Assembly: GCF_003722355.1 (NCBI RefSeq)
Contig: NZ_QWDD01000001.1
Span: 2,967,001-3,031,000, forward strand
Length of the DNA: 64,000 bases
Origin: Methylocystis hirsuta
GTDB lineage: Bacteria > Pseudomonadota > Alphaproteobacteria > Rhizobiales > Beijerinckiaceae
Direction of reading: 5' to 3'
Of this stretch, positions 43,809-54,361 are shown piece by piece; the stretch's first letter is position 1; the number at the start of each line of letters is the position of its first letter. Position numbers and translations under genes: made by a program. The notes below the pieces were generated by a model that was given only the letters and a program-made list of their open reading frames with translations, was not told where the DNA came from and did not search any database.

Positions 43809-44738
43809 TCAGCCTCCCAAAGGCGTCTCGGCCCGACCGCCGCATCTGGCGGCATAGGCTTGCGCCACGCGGCTCGCCGGCGCGCGCTTCAACTCGCGGC
43901 AGGCGAAGGCTCCCGCCGCCAAAAGGCGATCGAGCGACACGCCGGTTTCAACGTCCATTCGCTCAAGCATATAGACGACGTCCTCGGTGGCGACATTTCC
44001 GGCGGCGCCGGGCGCGAAAGGACATCCGCCAAGGCCGGCGACCGAACTGTCGACGACGCAGACGCCGACTTCGAGGCAAGCGAAAATATTGGCGAGCGCC
44101 TGTCCGTATGTGTCGTGAAAATGCACCGCGATCTTGTCGAGCGGCGCGACGCGCGCCACCCGTTCGACCATTCGGCGGGCTTGCAGCGGCGCGCCGACGC
44201 CGATCGTATCGCCGAGCGAGACCTCGAAGCAGCCCATTTCCAGAAGAGCGGAGGCGACCGACACGACTCGGCCGCTATCGATCTCTCCTTCATAAGGACA
44301 GCCTAAGACGCAGGAAATATAGCCGCGGGCCATGACGCCATATCGCCGGGCTTCCGCGACGACTTCAGCATATCGCGCGAGACTTTCCTCGATCGAGCAA
44401 TGGATATTGCGTTTCGAAAATGTCTCCGAAGCCGCGGCGAAGACTGCAATCTCGTCCGCCCCGGCCGAGAGCGCCGCCGCGAGTCCGCGAAGGTTAGGCG
44501 CCAGAACGCTCAGCCGCAGATTGTCCCGCACGACAAGCGCGAGAGTCGCGTCGGTGTGCGCCATCTGCGGCACGGCCTTAGGGGAGACGAAACTTCCCGC
44601 TTCGATGCGCGAAAGTCCCGCAGCCGCAAGGCGGCTGATGAGTTCCGCCCGGATCTGCGGCGACAGCGTCACCTTCTCATTCTGCAGGCCGTCGCGAGGA
44701 CCCACTTCAACGATGCTGACGCGCACAGGAAGGCTCAT
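43809..44738 (-). CDS. liuE: Hydroxymethylglutaryl-CoA lyase
   Basis: A 309-residue TIM-barrel lyase that splits 3-hydroxy-3-methylglutaryl-CoA into acetyl-CoA and acetoacetate, the last leucine step. EVGPRDGLQNE (metal Asp), HFHDTYGQALAN (metal His pair) and the active-site loop SVAGLGGCPFAPGA with its catalytic Cys are all present. Its ATG overlaps the liuD stop (ATGA, 44735-44738), so it is coupled to the carboxylase. Confidence 0.95.
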   Translation of the reverse strand: MSLPVRVSIVEVGPRDGLQNEKVTLSPQIRAELISRLAAAGLSRIEAGSFVSPKAVPQMAHTDATLALVVRDNLRLSVLAPNLRGLAAALSAGADEIAVFAAASETFSKRNIHCSIEESLARYAEVVAEARRYGVMARGYISCVLGCPYEGEIDSGRVVSVASALLEMGCFEVSLGDTIGVGAPLQARRMVERVARVAPLDKIAVHFHDTYGQALANIFACLEVGVCVVDSSVAGLGGCPFAPGAAGNVATEDVVYMLERMDVETGVSLDRLLAAGAFACRELKRAPASRVAQAYAARCGGRAETPLGG

Positions 44739-46741
44739 GCCACGTCCTTTCGCAGGACCGTGATGAGTTCGGCGCCCTCGATCGCCATGTCGCCCACTGC
44801 GCAGGCGACGCTCTCGACCACGCCGTCATGCGGCGCAGCAAGAGCGATCTCCATTTTCATCGCCTCCAGAACCAAGAGGGTCTCGCCCTTGCTGACGGCG
44901 TCGCCCGACTTCACCGCGACTCGCGTGACGGTCGCCGGCATCGGCGCGAGCACGCGCTCATTCTGTGGTCCTTCGCCTTGCGACGACCTCGCCGCTTCCA
45001 CCCAGTTCAGGACATAGTTCCTGCCGCCAAGAATGACGACGACGCCGTCATCCAGCGCGACTGTCGAGACCTCGTGCTTAACCCCGTCCACAAGCAGCGA
45101 GACGCGACCGCCGACGCTTCGAACTTCCACCGCCGTGACGGCGTCGCCAAAGCTCAGCAGGAAGCCGCCGTCCTGCGGACGTATGATTTGTGCAGCAAGC
45201 GTCCGGCCCGCCTGCGTAACCCTGAACTCATGATCGGCGCGCTCATAGAGCCGCCATGCGTCCGTTCCGGCCCAGGGCGACCAATCGTCGCCGACCGCTC
45301 GACTCGCTTCAAGCGCCGCGCGTCGCGCGTTGGCCAGGAAGACCGCGCTCGCCGCCGCAAGAAGGAAGCGATCTGAATCCGTGCTCGGAGCCGCGGCGCA
45401 AGTCAGCATAGCGATATTATCGCCGACATATTCCGTGTCGTAATCGCCGGCCGCCATCCCGTCGCTCTTGGAGATCACCCGCAGCAGATCGAGGTTTGTG
45501 GCGACGCCAACGATCTCGACCTCTTCCAGCCCCGCCTGCAATCGACGCAACGCCTGCCCACGACTTTCGCCATAGACGATGAGTTTCGCCAGGAGCGAAT
45601 CATAGTAAGGCGTGACGCGATCGCCGGCGCGAACGCCCGAATCGATGCGCAAGAAAGGCGCTTCCCGCGGCCCGCGAAAATGGACGATCTCGCCGACCGA
45701 AGGCATAAACCCGCGAGCGGGATCTTCGGCGCAGATCCGCGCTTCAATTGCGCAGCCGCTCATCCGCAGATCGTTCTGCGTCAAGGGGAGCGGCGCGCCA
45801 CAGGCGACGCGCAGCTGCCATTCGACGAGGTCCTGCTTCGAGACCATCTCGGTGACGGGATGTTCGACCTGAAGCCGCGTGTTCATCTCGAGAAAATAGA
45901 AGTGGTCCTCTCCGACGAGAAATTCGACTGTGCCTGCGCCGGCGTAGCCCGCCGCACGCGCGGCGCGGATCGCCGCGTCGCTCATCTGCGCGCGTAGCGA
46001 GGGCGTCAGACCGGGCGCAGGCGTCTCTTCAATGATTTTTTGGTGGCGGCGCTGCATCGAACAGTCGCGCTCAAGGAAAGAAACGACCCCGCCGAGCGAA
46101 TCCGCGAATATCTGGATTTCGACGTGCTTATAGCCGGAGAAATATTTCTCGATGAACAGCGCGTCATCGCCGAAGGCGGCGCCCGCTTCGCGCCGGGCGC
46201 TTTCGATCGCCGATGACAATTCTTCCGGCGCGCGCACGATGCGCATGCCCCTGCCGCCGCCGCCGGCGGACGCCTTCACGAGCACTGGAAGGCCGATGGC
46301 GCGCGCCGCTTCGAACAATTCAGCGTCTTCGCCCCCGGATGAACCCGGCGCCACAGGAACCCCTGCCCGCATCATCGCGGCCTTGGCCTCGCTCTTGGAG
46401 CCAAGAAGCCGCATCGCGTGGGGCGGAGGCCCGACGAAGATCAGTCCGTTCGCCGCGCAGGCTTCGGCGAAGTCCGCATTCTCGGCCAGGAATCCGTAGC
46501 CCGGATGTACGGCGTCCGAGCCGCTACGCCGGGCGACGTCGATGATCTTCCCGATCGACAGATAGCTGTCGCGCGCCGGCGCGGCTCCGAGAAGATAGGC
46601 TTCATCCGCCAGTTCGACATGCAGCGCGTGCGCGTCGACTTCGGAATAGACGGCGACCGACGTGACGCCCAATCTTTTCGCGGTTCGCATGATTCGGCAA
46701 GCAATCTCGCCGCGGTTCGCGATGAGGAGCTTGCGCATCAT
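44735..46741 (-). CDS. liuD: Methylcrotonyl-CoA carboxylase, biotin-containing alpha subunit
   Basis: A 668-residue subunit: biotin carboxylase (MMRKLLIANRGEIACRI, then ATP-grasp KASAGGGGRGMR and EMNTRLQVEHPVTE), a linker/BT domain, and a C-terminal biotin-carrier domain with VLEAMKMEIAL. Length and order fit MCC alpha; propionyl-CoA carboxylase alpha is the main alternative but the liu neighbours decide. ATG 46741 lies one base after the liuC stop (46743-46745), so initiation is coupled; the upstream in-frame region belongs to liuC. Confidence 0.94.
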   Translation of the reverse strand: MMRKLLIANRGEIACRIMRTAKRLGVTSVAVYSEVDAHALHVELADEAYLLGAAPARDSYLSIGKIIDVARRSGSDAVHPGYGFLAENADFAEACAANGLIFVGPPPHAMRLLGSKSEAKAAMMRAGVPVAPGSSGGEDAELFEAARAIGLPVLVKASAGGGGRGMRIVRAPEELSSAIESARREAGAAFGDDALFIEKYFSGYKHVEIQIFADSLGGVVSFLERDCSMQRRHQKIIEETPAPGLTPSLRAQMSDAAIRAARAAGYAGAGTVEFLVGEDHFYFLEMNTRLQVEHPVTEMVSKQDLVEWQLRVACGAPLPLTQNDLRMSGCAIEARICAEDPARGFMPSVGEIVHFRGPREAPFLRIDSGVRAGDRVTPYYDSLLAKLIVYGESRGQALRRLQAGLEEVEIVGVATNLDLLRVISKSDGMAAGDYDTEYVGDNIAMLTCAAAPSTDSDRFLLAAASAVFLANARRAALEASRAVGDDWSPWAGTDAWRLYERADHEFRVTQAGRTLAAQIIRPQDGGFLLSFGDAVTAVEVRSVGGRVSLLVDGVKHEVSTVALDDGVVVILGGRNYVLNWVEAARSSQGEGPQNERVLAPMPATVTRVAVKSGDAVSKGETLLVLEAMKMEIALAAPHDGVVESVACAVGDMAIEGAELITVLRKDVA

Positions 46742-46742
46742 C

Positions 46743-47531
46743 TCAATCGGCCGCGATCCAGTGTGGCTCTCGTTTTTCAAGAAAGGCGGAGAGGCCTTCC
46801 TGCGCCTCCGCGCTCGATCGCCTTGCGGCGAGTCGATGCGCGGCCTCGCGCAAGAGTTCTGCGTCCACGCCGTGACCGTGGCATTCCGCGAAGAAGCTCT
46901 TCACATCGGCCTGCGCGCCAGGCGCGCCGCGCAACAGGTCCGCGACGATCGCCGCATGCGCCAAATTGACCTCCAGCCTCGGCGCCACACGGTGGACGAG
47001 ACCCAATTTCTGCGCTTCGGCGGCGGAAAATCGTTCCGCCGTCAAAGCATATCGGCGCAGTTGGCGCAGGCCTATGGCCCGGATGAGAAAAGGCGCGACG
47101 ATCGCCGGAAGCAAGCCCAGCCGCACTTCATTGAGCGAGAATGACGCGTCGTCGGCGGCGACGACGATATCGCAACACGCAAGCAGACCGACGCCTCCGC
47201 CGACGACGACGCCCTTGGCCAAGGCTATCGTCGGCTTTGATGCCGTGTCCAGAGCGTGCAGCATGCGGGCGAGCGCCAAAGCGTCCTGCTCATTGGCGCT
47301 CGATGAACGCTGCGTGACGCGGATCATCGAGCCGATGTCGCCGCCGGCGCAAAAATAGTTTCCCGCGCCCTCGAGCGTTATGATGCGGACGTCGGCTCGC
47401 GCATCCAATCCTACAAGCGCTTCCTTCAGAGCGCCAATAAGCTCATAGTCGAGCGCATTGCGCTTGTCTGGACGGTTCAGCGTCAGAGTCGCGACGCCGT
47501 TCGCGTCAACCGATTGCAGCAAAGTCGTCAT
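46743..47531 (-). CDS. liuC: Enoyl-CoA hydratase family protein, probably methylglutaconyl-CoA hydratase
   Basis: A 262-residue crotonase: TLNRPDKRNALDYELIGAL, GNYFCAGGDIGSM and VVVGGGVGLLACCDIVVAADDASFSLNEVRLGLLPAIVAPFL. The catalytic Glu of the ARxSL/NEVRLGL segment is present. Its position between the carboxylase beta and alpha genes assigns it the hydration of 3-methylglutaconyl-CoA. ATG 47531 (family start) is 10 bases after liuB; the open frame extends to 47561. Confidence 0.92.
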   Translation of the reverse strand: MTTLLQSVDANGVATLTLNRPDKRNALDYELIGALKEALVGLDARADVRIITLEGAGNYFCAGGDIGSMIRVTQRSSSANEQDALALARMLHALDTASKPTIALAKGVVVGGGVGLLACCDIVVAADDASFSLNEVRLGLLPAIVAPFLIRAIGLRQLRRYALTAERFSAAEAQKLGLVHRVAPRLEVNLAHAAIVADLLRGAPGAQADVKSFFAECHGHGVDAELLREAAHRLAARRSSAEAQEGLSAFLEKREPHWIAAD

Positions 47532-47541
47532 AGAACGGGAC

Positions 47542-49149
47542 TCACATGCGAAACAGGCCAAAGCGCGTTTCTTCGATCGGCGCCTTCAGCGCGAAGGATA
47601 GCGCCAAAGCGACAATCCGTCTCGTGTCGAGCGGGTCGATGACGCCGTCGTCCCAGAGTCTGGCGCTGGAATAGAGCGGCAGGCTTTGGCGCTCATATTG
47701 CTCACGAATCGGGCGCGCGAAGTCTTCTTCCTCTTCTTCCGAGAACGCCTTCTGCTGTTTCTCCATGGCCTCGCGCTTGACGCGCGTCAGCACGCTCGCG
47801 GCCTGCTCCCCTCCCATGACGCCGATGCGCGCGCCCGGCCACATCCACAAAAATCGCGGCGCGTAGGCGCGTCCACACATGGCGTAATTGCCGGCGCCAA
47901 AACTGCCGCCGACGATGATCGAGAGCTTCGGCGCCGCAGCCGTCGCGACGGCCGTCACCATTTTGGCTCCCTCCTTAGCGACGCCAGCGCTTTCGTACTT
48001 CGCCCCGACCATAAAGCCCGTCGTATTGTGCAAAAATAGCAGCGGTATTTTTCGTCGCGCGCAAAGCTCGATGAAATGCGCGCCCTTTTGCGCGCTCTCG
48101 GGAAACAAGACGCCATTGTTGGCCACGATCCCGACAGGATAACCGTAGATGTGCGCGAAGCCTGTCACCAGCGTCGGGCCATATAGCTTGCGGAATTCCT
48201 CGAATTCGCTGGCGTCGACAAGGCGCGCGATCACCTCCCGTATGTCGAACTGCTTGCGGGGGTCCTGCGGCAGCAGACCGTAGATCTCAGCGGGATCGTA
48301 GAAAGGCTCCGCAGGCTTTCTCACCGGAACAGTGATGGCGCCGGAAGGTCCGAGATTGCCGACGATCTCCCGCGCGATTTGCAAGGCATGCGCGTCATTT
48401 TCAGCGCAATGATCGGCAACGCCGGAACGGCGGCAGTGAACGTCGGCGCCGCCGAGCTCCTCGGCGGTCACAACTTCGCCCGTCGCCGCTTTGACGAGAG
48501 GTGGACCCGCCAGAAATATCGCGCCTTCGTTGCGCACGATAATCGTTTCATCGCTCATCGCCGGAACATAGGCGCCGCCGGCGGTGCACGAACCCATGAC
48601 GACGGCGATCTGCGCAATGCCGTGCGAGGACATCGTGGCCTGATTGTAAAAGATCCGGCCGAAATGATCCCGGTCTGGAAAAACATCCTCCTGGCTCGTC
48701 AGATTGGCGCCGCCTGAGTCGACGAGATAGACACAGGGCAAGTTGTTCTGAGCGGCGATCTCTTGCGCGCGAAGATGCTTCTTCACGGTCAGAGGAAAAT
48801 AGACGCCGCCTTTGACCGTGGCGTCATTGGCCACAATCATGCATTCGCGGCCGCGCACCCGCCCTATGCCGGCGACGACTCCGGCCGCTGCGACACGCCC
48901 GTCATACATGCCGTGGGCGGCAAATGGCGCGATTTCGAGAAAGGGCGAGAAGGGATCGATAAGCGCGTCGATGCGCTGGCGCGCGAGCATCTTTCCGCGG
49001 GCGAGATGGCGCTCGCACGCCTGCGCGCCGCCACCCATACGAATATCCGCCACAATCCGCCTCAACTCGGCGACGCGATCAGCCATCACTCGGTGATTAT
49101 CCCTGTAATCGGCGTCTTTCGGATTAACAAGGCTATCGAGGCGGGGCAT
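47542..49149 (-). CDS. liuB: Methylcrotonyl-CoA carboxylase, carboxyltransferase beta subunit
   Basis: A 535-residue carboxyltransferase with both crotonase-like halves: [23 protein letters not shown] at the N-terminus, [26 protein letters not shown], the oxyanion loops [18 protein letters not shown] and [26 protein letters not shown] typical of MCC beta rather than PCC beta. It transfers carboxyl from biotin to methylcrotonyl-CoA. It lies 15 bases after liuA. Confidence 0.95.
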   Translation of the reverse strand: MPRLDSLVNPKDADYRDNHRVMADRVAELRRIVADIRMGGGAQACERHLARGKMLARQRIDALIDPFSPFLEIAPFAAHGMYDGRVAAAGVVAGIGRVRGRECMIVANDATVKGGVYFPLTVKKHLRAQEIAAQNNLPCVYLVDSGGANLTSQEDVFPDRDHFGRIFYNQATMSSHGIAQIAVVMGSCTAGGAYVPAMSDETIIVRNEGAIFLAGPPLVKAATGEVVTAEELGGADVHCRRSGVADHCAENDAHALQIAREIVGNLGPSGAITVPVRKPAEPFYDPAEIYGLLPQDPRKQFDIREVIARLVDASEFEEFRKLYGPTLVTGFAHIYGYPVGIVANNGVLFPESAQKGAHFIELCARRKIPLLFLHNTTGFMVGAKYESAGVAKEGAKMVTAVATAAAPKLSIIVGGSFGAGNYAMCGRAYAPRFLWMWPGARIGVMGGEQAASVLTRVKREAMEKQQKAFSEEEEEDFARPIREQYERQSLPLYSSARLWDDGVIDPLDTRRIVALALSFALKAPIEETRFGLFRM

Positions 49150-49164
49150 ATCTATAATCCAATG

Positions 49165-50334
49165 TCAGGCTGTCTCCTGAAAGAGTTCGCGCCCAATCAA
49201 CATGCGGCGGATTTCGCTTGTTCCCGCGCCGATCTCGTAAAGCTTCGCGTCGCGCAACAATCTTCCCGTCGGATATTCGTTCATATAGCCGTTGCCGCCG
49301 AGGCACTGAATGGACTCAAGCGCCATCCATGTCGCGCGCTCGGCGGCGAAAAGTATCGCGCTCGCGGCATCCTTCCTCGTCACGCGGCCGCGATCGCACG
49401 CCTTCGCGACCGCATAGACATAGGCGCGCGTGGCCGTGACCGCCGTGTACATGTCGGCGAGCTTGCCCTGCATAAGCTCGAACTCGCCGATGGGCTGACC
49501 GAACTGTTTGCGCTCATGAACATAGGGAAGCACGACATCCATGCAGGCCTGCATGATTCCAAGCGGACCGCCCGCAAGCACCGCGCGCTCGTAGTCCAGG
49601 CCGCTCATCAGCACATTGACGCCGCGCTCGGGAAGGCCGAGCACGTTTTCTTCGGGAACCTCGCAGTCCTCGAATACGAGTTCGCAGGTGTTGGAGCCGC
49701 GCATGCCGAGCTTGTCGAGCTTCGCGCTCGATGAAACCCCTGGAAAGACGCGCTCGACAATGAAGGCGGTAATGCCATGCGGGCCGGCGCCCGGATCCGT
49801 TTTGGCGTAAACGATCACGACATCGGCGTCGGGGCCGTTCGTCACCCACATCTTGCTTCCGTTCAGAACATAGCGATCGCCGCGCTTCACCGCGCTAAGC
49901 CTCATGTCCGTGACGTCTGATCCGGCGCCGGGCTCCGACATCGCCAGCGCGCCGACGTGGCGCCCCGAGACGAGGTTCGGCAGATATCTCCGCTTCTGTT
50001 CGTCCGAGCCGTTACGATGGATCTGATTGACGCAGAGATTGGAGTGGGCGCCGTAGGACAATCCGACCGACGCCGAGGCGCGGCTGATTTCCTCCATCGC
50101 GAGCACATGTTCCAGATAGCCCATGCCCGCCCCGCCATATTGCTCATGCACGGTCAGACCCAGCGCGCCGAGCGCGCCGAGCTTGGGCCAAAGATCCGGG
50201 GGAAAAGTGTTTTGAGAATCGATCTGCTGCGCCTGCGGGGCGATTTCCGCCGTCGCGAAGGCTTCGGTCGCGCTGCGCACGCGATCGGCGACGTCGCCAA
50301 GATCGAAGTCAAAAGTAGGCGTCCAATGGCGCAT
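49165..50334 (-). CDS. liuA: Isovaleryl-CoA dehydrogenase
   Basis: A 389-residue acyl-CoA dehydrogenase: [18 protein letters not shown], the FAD-binding [18 protein letters not shown] and, importantly, catalytic Glu placed in the internal helix [17 protein letters not shown], the position unique to isovaleryl-CoA (and long-chain) dehydrogenases, with no Glu in the C-terminal [10 protein letters not shown] loop equivalent. It oxidises isovaleryl-CoA to methylcrotonyl-CoA. ATG 50334 follows GGAGGAAGCGC and is preferred over the ATG at 50358. First gene of liuABCDE. Confidence 0.95.
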   Translation of the reverse strand: MRHWTPTFDFDLGDVADRVRSATEAFATAEIAPQAQQIDSQNTFPPDLWPKLGALGALGLTVHEQYGGAGMGYLEHVLAMEEISRASASVGLSYGAHSNLCVNQIHRNGSDEQKRRYLPNLVSGRHVGALAMSEPGAGSDVTDMRLSAVKRGDRYVLNGSKMWVTNGPDADVVIVYAKTDPGAGPHGITAFIVERVFPGVSSSAKLDKLGMRGSNTCELVFEDCEVPEENVLGLPERGVNVLMSGLDYERAVLAGGPLGIMQACMDVVLPYVHERKQFGQPIGEFELMQGKLADMYTAVTATRAYVYAVAKACDRGRVTRKDAASAILFAAERATWMALESIQCLGGNGYMNEYPTGRLLRDAKLYEIGAGTSEIRRMLIGRELFQETA

Positions 50335-50442
50335 GCGCTTCCTCCGACGGCGCATCAAGATAGAGCCTATATTTCTCGAATCGGCGAAGTTTCAAGTTCG
50401 CGTGCGCTTGCGCGGCCCTGTTTGGCGCGAGGCGCTTGCTGG

Positions 50443-52044
50443 CTATCCGACGACGCCCGGCTGGGCGTCGAGCACCTGCTGGTCAACGAAGGGGGCAAAC
50501 CGGCCGAAGTTCGCCTCGAACATTCCGATCAGCCTTTTCGCCGTCTGGTTAAAATCTTCGCGCGAGGACCACGTCTGAACAGGATCCAGCATTTTCGAGT
50601 CGACGCCCAGCGCAGACGTCGGCACGCACAGACCAAAGGATGGCTCCATCCGGAAGTCGGCTTGCGCGAGGGAGCCGTCGAGTGCGCTCTGAAGCAAGGC
50701 GCGCGTCGCCGCGATCGGCATTCGACGTCCGATCCCATAGGGTCCGCCCGACCAACCGGTGTTCACCAGCCAGCAGTTCGCTTGGCTGGAACAGATGAAT
50801 TCGCGCAGCAGGTCGGCGTATTCCGTCGGCCGGCGGGGCATGAAGGGCGCGCCAAAGCAGGCGGAGAACGTCGCCTGGGGCTCTTTGACCCCCCGCTCGG
50901 TCCCCGCGACTTTGGCGGTGTAGCCGGACAGAAAATGATACATCGCCTGTGCGGGCGTGAGACGCGCGATCGGCGGCAGCACGCCAAATGCGTCACACGT
51001 CAGCATCACGATATTCCGGGGATGACTCGCGCGACGCGTCTTCGAAGCATTGGAGATGAAGTCGAGCGGATAAGCGATCCGCGTGTTTTCGGTTTTCGAA
51101 TCGTCGTCGAAGTCGAACCGACCGGCGCCGTGATCGTACGACACGTTCTCGAGGATCGCGCCTCGACGATGACAGGCGGCATAAATGTCCGGCTCGGAGT
51201 GTTGCGCGAGCCGGATCGCCTTGGCGTAGCAGCCGCCTTCGAAATTGAAGAGACCGCTTTCGTCCCACCCATGCTCGTCGTCGCCAATCAGGCTGCGCGT
51301 CGGATCGGCGGAAAGCGTCGTCTTGCCTGTCCCAGAAAGCCCGAAGAACACCGCCGAACCGCCCTCGCCGTCATTGACGGCGCAATGCATCGGCAGCACG
51401 CCTTTCGCGGGCAGAACGTAGTTGAGATAGGTGAAGATCGACTTCTTGATCTCTCCCGCATATTGGGTGCCGCCGATGAGCACCACGCCTCTCGACACGT
51501 CCATAGCGATCACCGTGCTCGAGCGGCAACCGTGGCGTGAGGGGTCAGCCTGGAACGAAGGCAAGTCCAGGACCGTCAGTTGCGGCTCGAAACCGCTCGC
51601 GCGCTCAACCGGAGTGAAGAGATGCCGCGCAAAGAGCGAATGCCAAGCGTATTCTGTCAAAACACGAATATTTAGCCGATGCGCTGGCGCCGCGCAGGCA
51701 TAGAGATCCTGAGCGAAGAGCGTCATTCGACGCGCGTGCGTCAGCATGTCTTGACGCAGCCGGCCAAATTGCTCTGGCGTCATCGAGAGATTGTTGTCCC
51801 ACCAGATCGTCGGTTCGGTCAAAGCGTTGCAGACGATAAACTTGTCGTTCGGCGAACGCCCGGTGTGAGCGCCGGTTTCCACAACCAGTCCGCCCGTCGA
51901 GGATGCCACTCCCTCCCCGCGTCGGATCGCTTCGCCGTAGAGCTCGCTCGTCCCGCAATTGCGGCGAGCCTGTGTAGCGAGGTCTGGGTCTTCGATCGCA
52001 CAATCCCCGACGTCGTCTACTCGCCACATCGTCGTGTTCGCCAT
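50443..52044 (-). CDS. pckA: Phosphoenolpyruvate carboxykinase (ATP)
   Basis: A 533-residue ATP-dependent PEPCK, making PEP from oxaloacetate. The N-terminal [15 protein letters not shown] (substrate Arg), the P-loop [11 protein letters not shown], metal Asp in [11 protein letters not shown] and the [19 protein letters not shown] segment are diagnostic. Fumarate and propionyl-CoA/acetyl-CoA derived C4 units from the neighbouring pathways would be its feed. It is transcribed toward liuA, with a 108-base gap, and has its own promoter region upstream. The ChvI/ChvG-type regulation known in rhizobia cannot be seen here. Confidence 0.95.
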   Translation of the reverse strand: MANTTMWRVDDVGDCAIEDPDLATQARRNCGTSELYGEAIRRGEGVASSTGGLVVETGAHTGRSPNDKFIVCNALTEPTIWWDNNLSMTPEQFGRLRQDMLTHARRMTLFAQDLYACAAPAHRLNIRVLTEYAWHSLFARHLFTPVERASGFEPQLTVLDLPSFQADPSRHGCRSSTVIAMDVSRGVVLIGGTQYAGEIKKSIFTYLNYVLPAKGVLPMHCAVNDGEGGSAVFFGLSGTGKTTLSADPTRSLIGDDEHGWDESGLFNFEGGCYAKAIRLAQHSEPDIYAACHRRGAILENVSYDHGAGRFDFDDDSKTENTRIAYPLDFISNASKTRRASHPRNIVMLTCDAFGVLPPIARLTPAQAMYHFLSGYTAKVAGTERGVKEPQATFSACFGAPFMPRRPTEYADLLREFICSSQANCWLVNTGWSGGPYGIGRRMPIAATRALLQSALDGSLAQADFRMEPSFGLCVPTSALGVDSKMLDPVQTWSSREDFNQTAKRLIGMFEANFGRFAPFVDQQVLDAQPGVVG

Positions 52045-52333
52045 CCCGAGATCTTCCTCACCGGCTTGCTAACATGCGACGCGAAATGCGTATGACGCGC
52101 CAGCTAAACGCAAGCACCTTTTTGGAAATAAAGCGTAAATCATTCAAATCAAGCCGCCGTAGACGTTCCGCTGAAAGGCATGCGGACAGCGACGCCCAAG
52201 GCTCAACAAAGAGGTCTGCCGAACGCATCAGCCCCATTGCGACCTGCGATGTCCTGGCTTTTCCGCAATTGGAACAACGACGACGTCAGCGGGTTAAGGC
52301 GAGGCTCGAATGATTTCGAGGATGGAGGCAAGA

Positions 52334-52663
52334 ATGGCGACGCCAGAACTGGAGCGCATCCGACAATCGGACCGCCCGATCAGCGAAACTGCTGCGGTCA
52401 TGGGCGACAAAGCAATGGCGGCAGCCGACAGAGTCGGGCAACGCATCAATCAGACGATGGAGCAGGCCGGATCGGCGATATCGACGGTGCAGGAGAAGGG
52501 CAGCGACGTCGCCGGACGCGCCGGCGATGTGATCGGCAACTTCCGGCAAGCCATTGAGACGTCGGCGCGCAATCAGCCGACGACCACTGTGCTCATGGCG
52601 GTGGCTGCGGGATTCTTGCTGGGCGCAATGTGGAATTCGGGCGGCAGCCATCCGCGCGACTAA
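52334..52663 (+). CDS. Small membrane-anchored ElaB/DUF883-like protein
   Basis: A 109-residue protein: an amphipathic Ala/Gln/Val-rich coiled region (residues about 20-80) followed by one C-terminal membrane helix (TTTVLMAVAAGFLLGAMW). This is the layout of ElaB/YqjD-type proteins that anchor ribosomes or act at the inner membrane in stationary phase; exact family membership is not certain. ATG 52334 follows GGAGG at 6-base spacing, favouring it over the in-frame ATG at 52310. Confidence 0.7.
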   Translation: MATPELERIRQSDRPISETAAVMGDKAMAAADRVGQRINQTMEQAGSAISTVQEKGSDVAGRAGDVIGNFRQAIETSARNQPTTTVLMAVAAGFLLGAMWNSGGSHPRD

Positions 52664-53221
52664 GGTTTGCCGGAAGAATGATGGCCGGCGCACGAGCGTC
52701 GGCCATGCTCATTTTCGATCCAGCGCGCCGGAGTTCGCTCGCCGCCCCTCAGATGGTAAGGCGCTGGGCCAATCGTCGGCTTGAAGCGCCGGCAGAGCGT
52801 CGAGCGCCTTCCTTGACATTTTGCTGTGCGCGAATCCGCCAGTGAACTTTTCGCGCGCCGTCAAGCTCCAGGCGATGGTTGCAAACACGACGAAGCCCAA
52901 GCCCGGTGACGCGCGCGGGCGTTGGCGGCCGCCATCGTCGTGGCGATCATTGTTGCGGCTGGCGCGATCCAGCCTAACGCCCATTCCCACATAAATGACC
53001 GCCATTAGGCCCACGCCAGCGCCGCTTACCAGAAACGCGGCGTTAGAGACGCTGTTCCGAGAGATCAGTGGCCACGCCGGAGATCGGCCGGCGCGGGAGC
53101 GCGATCGCGTTCCGCCGCCCGAAGCTGTCCAACTGTTCATAATGCCGGAACAAAGATGCTCAACCCGAGTTTGTTCAGCGAGACCGAAAATCAATGAAAT
53201 CCGCAAGGCTTGAGGTGGGGC
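52664..53221. other. Gap before glycan locus with one doubtful ORF
   Basis: About 560 bases. A minus-strand frame (52709-53206) would encode 165 residues with hydrophobic stretches AAFLVSGAGVGLMAVIYVGMGV and GFVVFATIAWSL, but it has no ribosome-binding site, uneven composition and no family motif. It may be a decayed small membrane protein or chance. The promoter for the downstream glycosyltransferase should lie near its right end. Confidence 0.35.
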
Positions 53222-54361
53222 ATGATGTCAGTTCCGAGTCATCTGTTTTGCTTCTCTCATCTTCGTTGGAATTTCGTTTATCAGCGACCACAACATCTCC
53301 TCAGTCGAGCAGCTCGAAATCTCGGCGTCTTCTACGTCGAAGAGCCCATCTTTTCTCAAGATGATGCAGGCGTAAAAATCCAAAGGGATGAAGCCTGCGG
53401 CGTTGTTGTCGTGACGCCAGTTCTTCCGGAAGGGCTCTCAACAGATGAAATCACTGACGCGCAACACCGCGTCGTGAATGACTTGCTGGCGGAAGTGCGG
53501 CCTTCGCGATGGGTTGGCTGGTACTATACGCCCATGGCGCTTCAGTTTACCCGGCATCTCTCTCCCAACCTGCGCGTCTATGACAATATGGATGAGCTTT
53601 CCGCGTTTGCTGGAGCGCCGCAAGGGATTCTCGATCTCGAACGAGAGCTGATGGCCAAATGCGATCTCATGTTCGTCGGCGGACAGAGCCTGTACGAATC
53701 CAAACATAAACGGCACGACAACATTCACGCTTTTCCGAGCAGCGTCGACTCCGCTCACTTCAGGAGCGCGCGGCAGGCTGGAGTGGACCCCGACGATCAA
53801 AGGGAGATTCCGCATCCCCGCATCGGGTTCTTCGGCGTGATCGATGAACGCATGAACATGGATATCGTCGCCGGCATCGCGGCGCTGCGGCCGCAGTGGC
53901 AATTGGTGATGATCGGTCCCACCGCGAAAATCAGCCCGCAAGCTCTGCCGCGCGCCGAAAACATCCATTGGCTGGGGTGCAAGCAGTACCGGGAGCTTCC
54001 GAACTATCTTTCGGGATGGGACGTCGGAATCATGCCATTCGCGATGAATGAAGCGACGCGCTTTATCAGCCCGACGAAAACGCCCGAGTTTCTTGCTGCA
54101 GGCGTGCCGGTCGTTTCAACGCCCATTACGGATGTCATCAATCCCTACGGCGCGGCCGGCCACGTGGAAATCGCATCGAATGCGGAAGCGTTCGTCGCCA
54201 AGATCGATCTGCTGCTTACGCGGCCGAAGGCGCACTGGCTCAGCGCGGTCGATGCGCATCTTGCGGAAATGTCGTGGGACAAGACCTGGGCGAGGATGAT
54301 GCTGCACATCACGAGCGTCGGCGCCGAGTCCAAAGCAGCGCGGGAGGGGCAACTTGTTTGA
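53222..54361 (+). CDS. GT-B glycosyltransferase
   Basis: A 379-residue glycosyltransferase of the GT-B fold. It begins HLFCFSHLRWNFVYQRPQHLLSRAA, a recurrent N-terminal signature of a group of polysaccharide transferases; IGFFGVIDERMNMDIVAGIAALRPQWQLVMIGP opens the nucleotide-sugar domain and SPTKTPEFLAAGVPVVSTPITDV carries the donor-binding Glu-x7-Glu-type region (KTPEFLAAG). Donor and acceptor are unknown, though overlap with glf suggests a link to galactofuranose. ATG 53222 follows GAGGTGGGG. Confidence 0.85.
   Translation: MMSVPSHLFCFSHLRWNFVYQRPQHLLSRAARNLGVFYVEEPIFSQDDAGVKIQRDEACGVVVVTPVLPEGLSTDEITDAQHRVVNDLLAEVRPSRWVGWYYTPMALQFTRHLSPNLRVYDNMDELSAFAGAPQGILDLERELMAKCDLMFVGGQSLYESKHKRHDNIHAFPSSVDSAHFRSARQAGVDPDDQREIPHPRIGFFGVIDERMNMDIVAGIAALRPQWQLVMIGPTAKISPQALPRAENIHWLGCKQYRELPNYLSGWDVGIMPFAMNEATRFISPTKTPEFLAAGVPVVSTPITDVINPYGAAGHVEIASNAEAFVAKIDLLLTRPKAHWLSAVDAHLAEMSWDKTWARMMLHITSVGAESKAAREGQLV

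Noticed and set aside
52180-52557. 125-residue plus-strand frame after pckA
   Set aside because: It overlaps the ElaB-like gene in another frame and lacks motifs after the first 20 residues.
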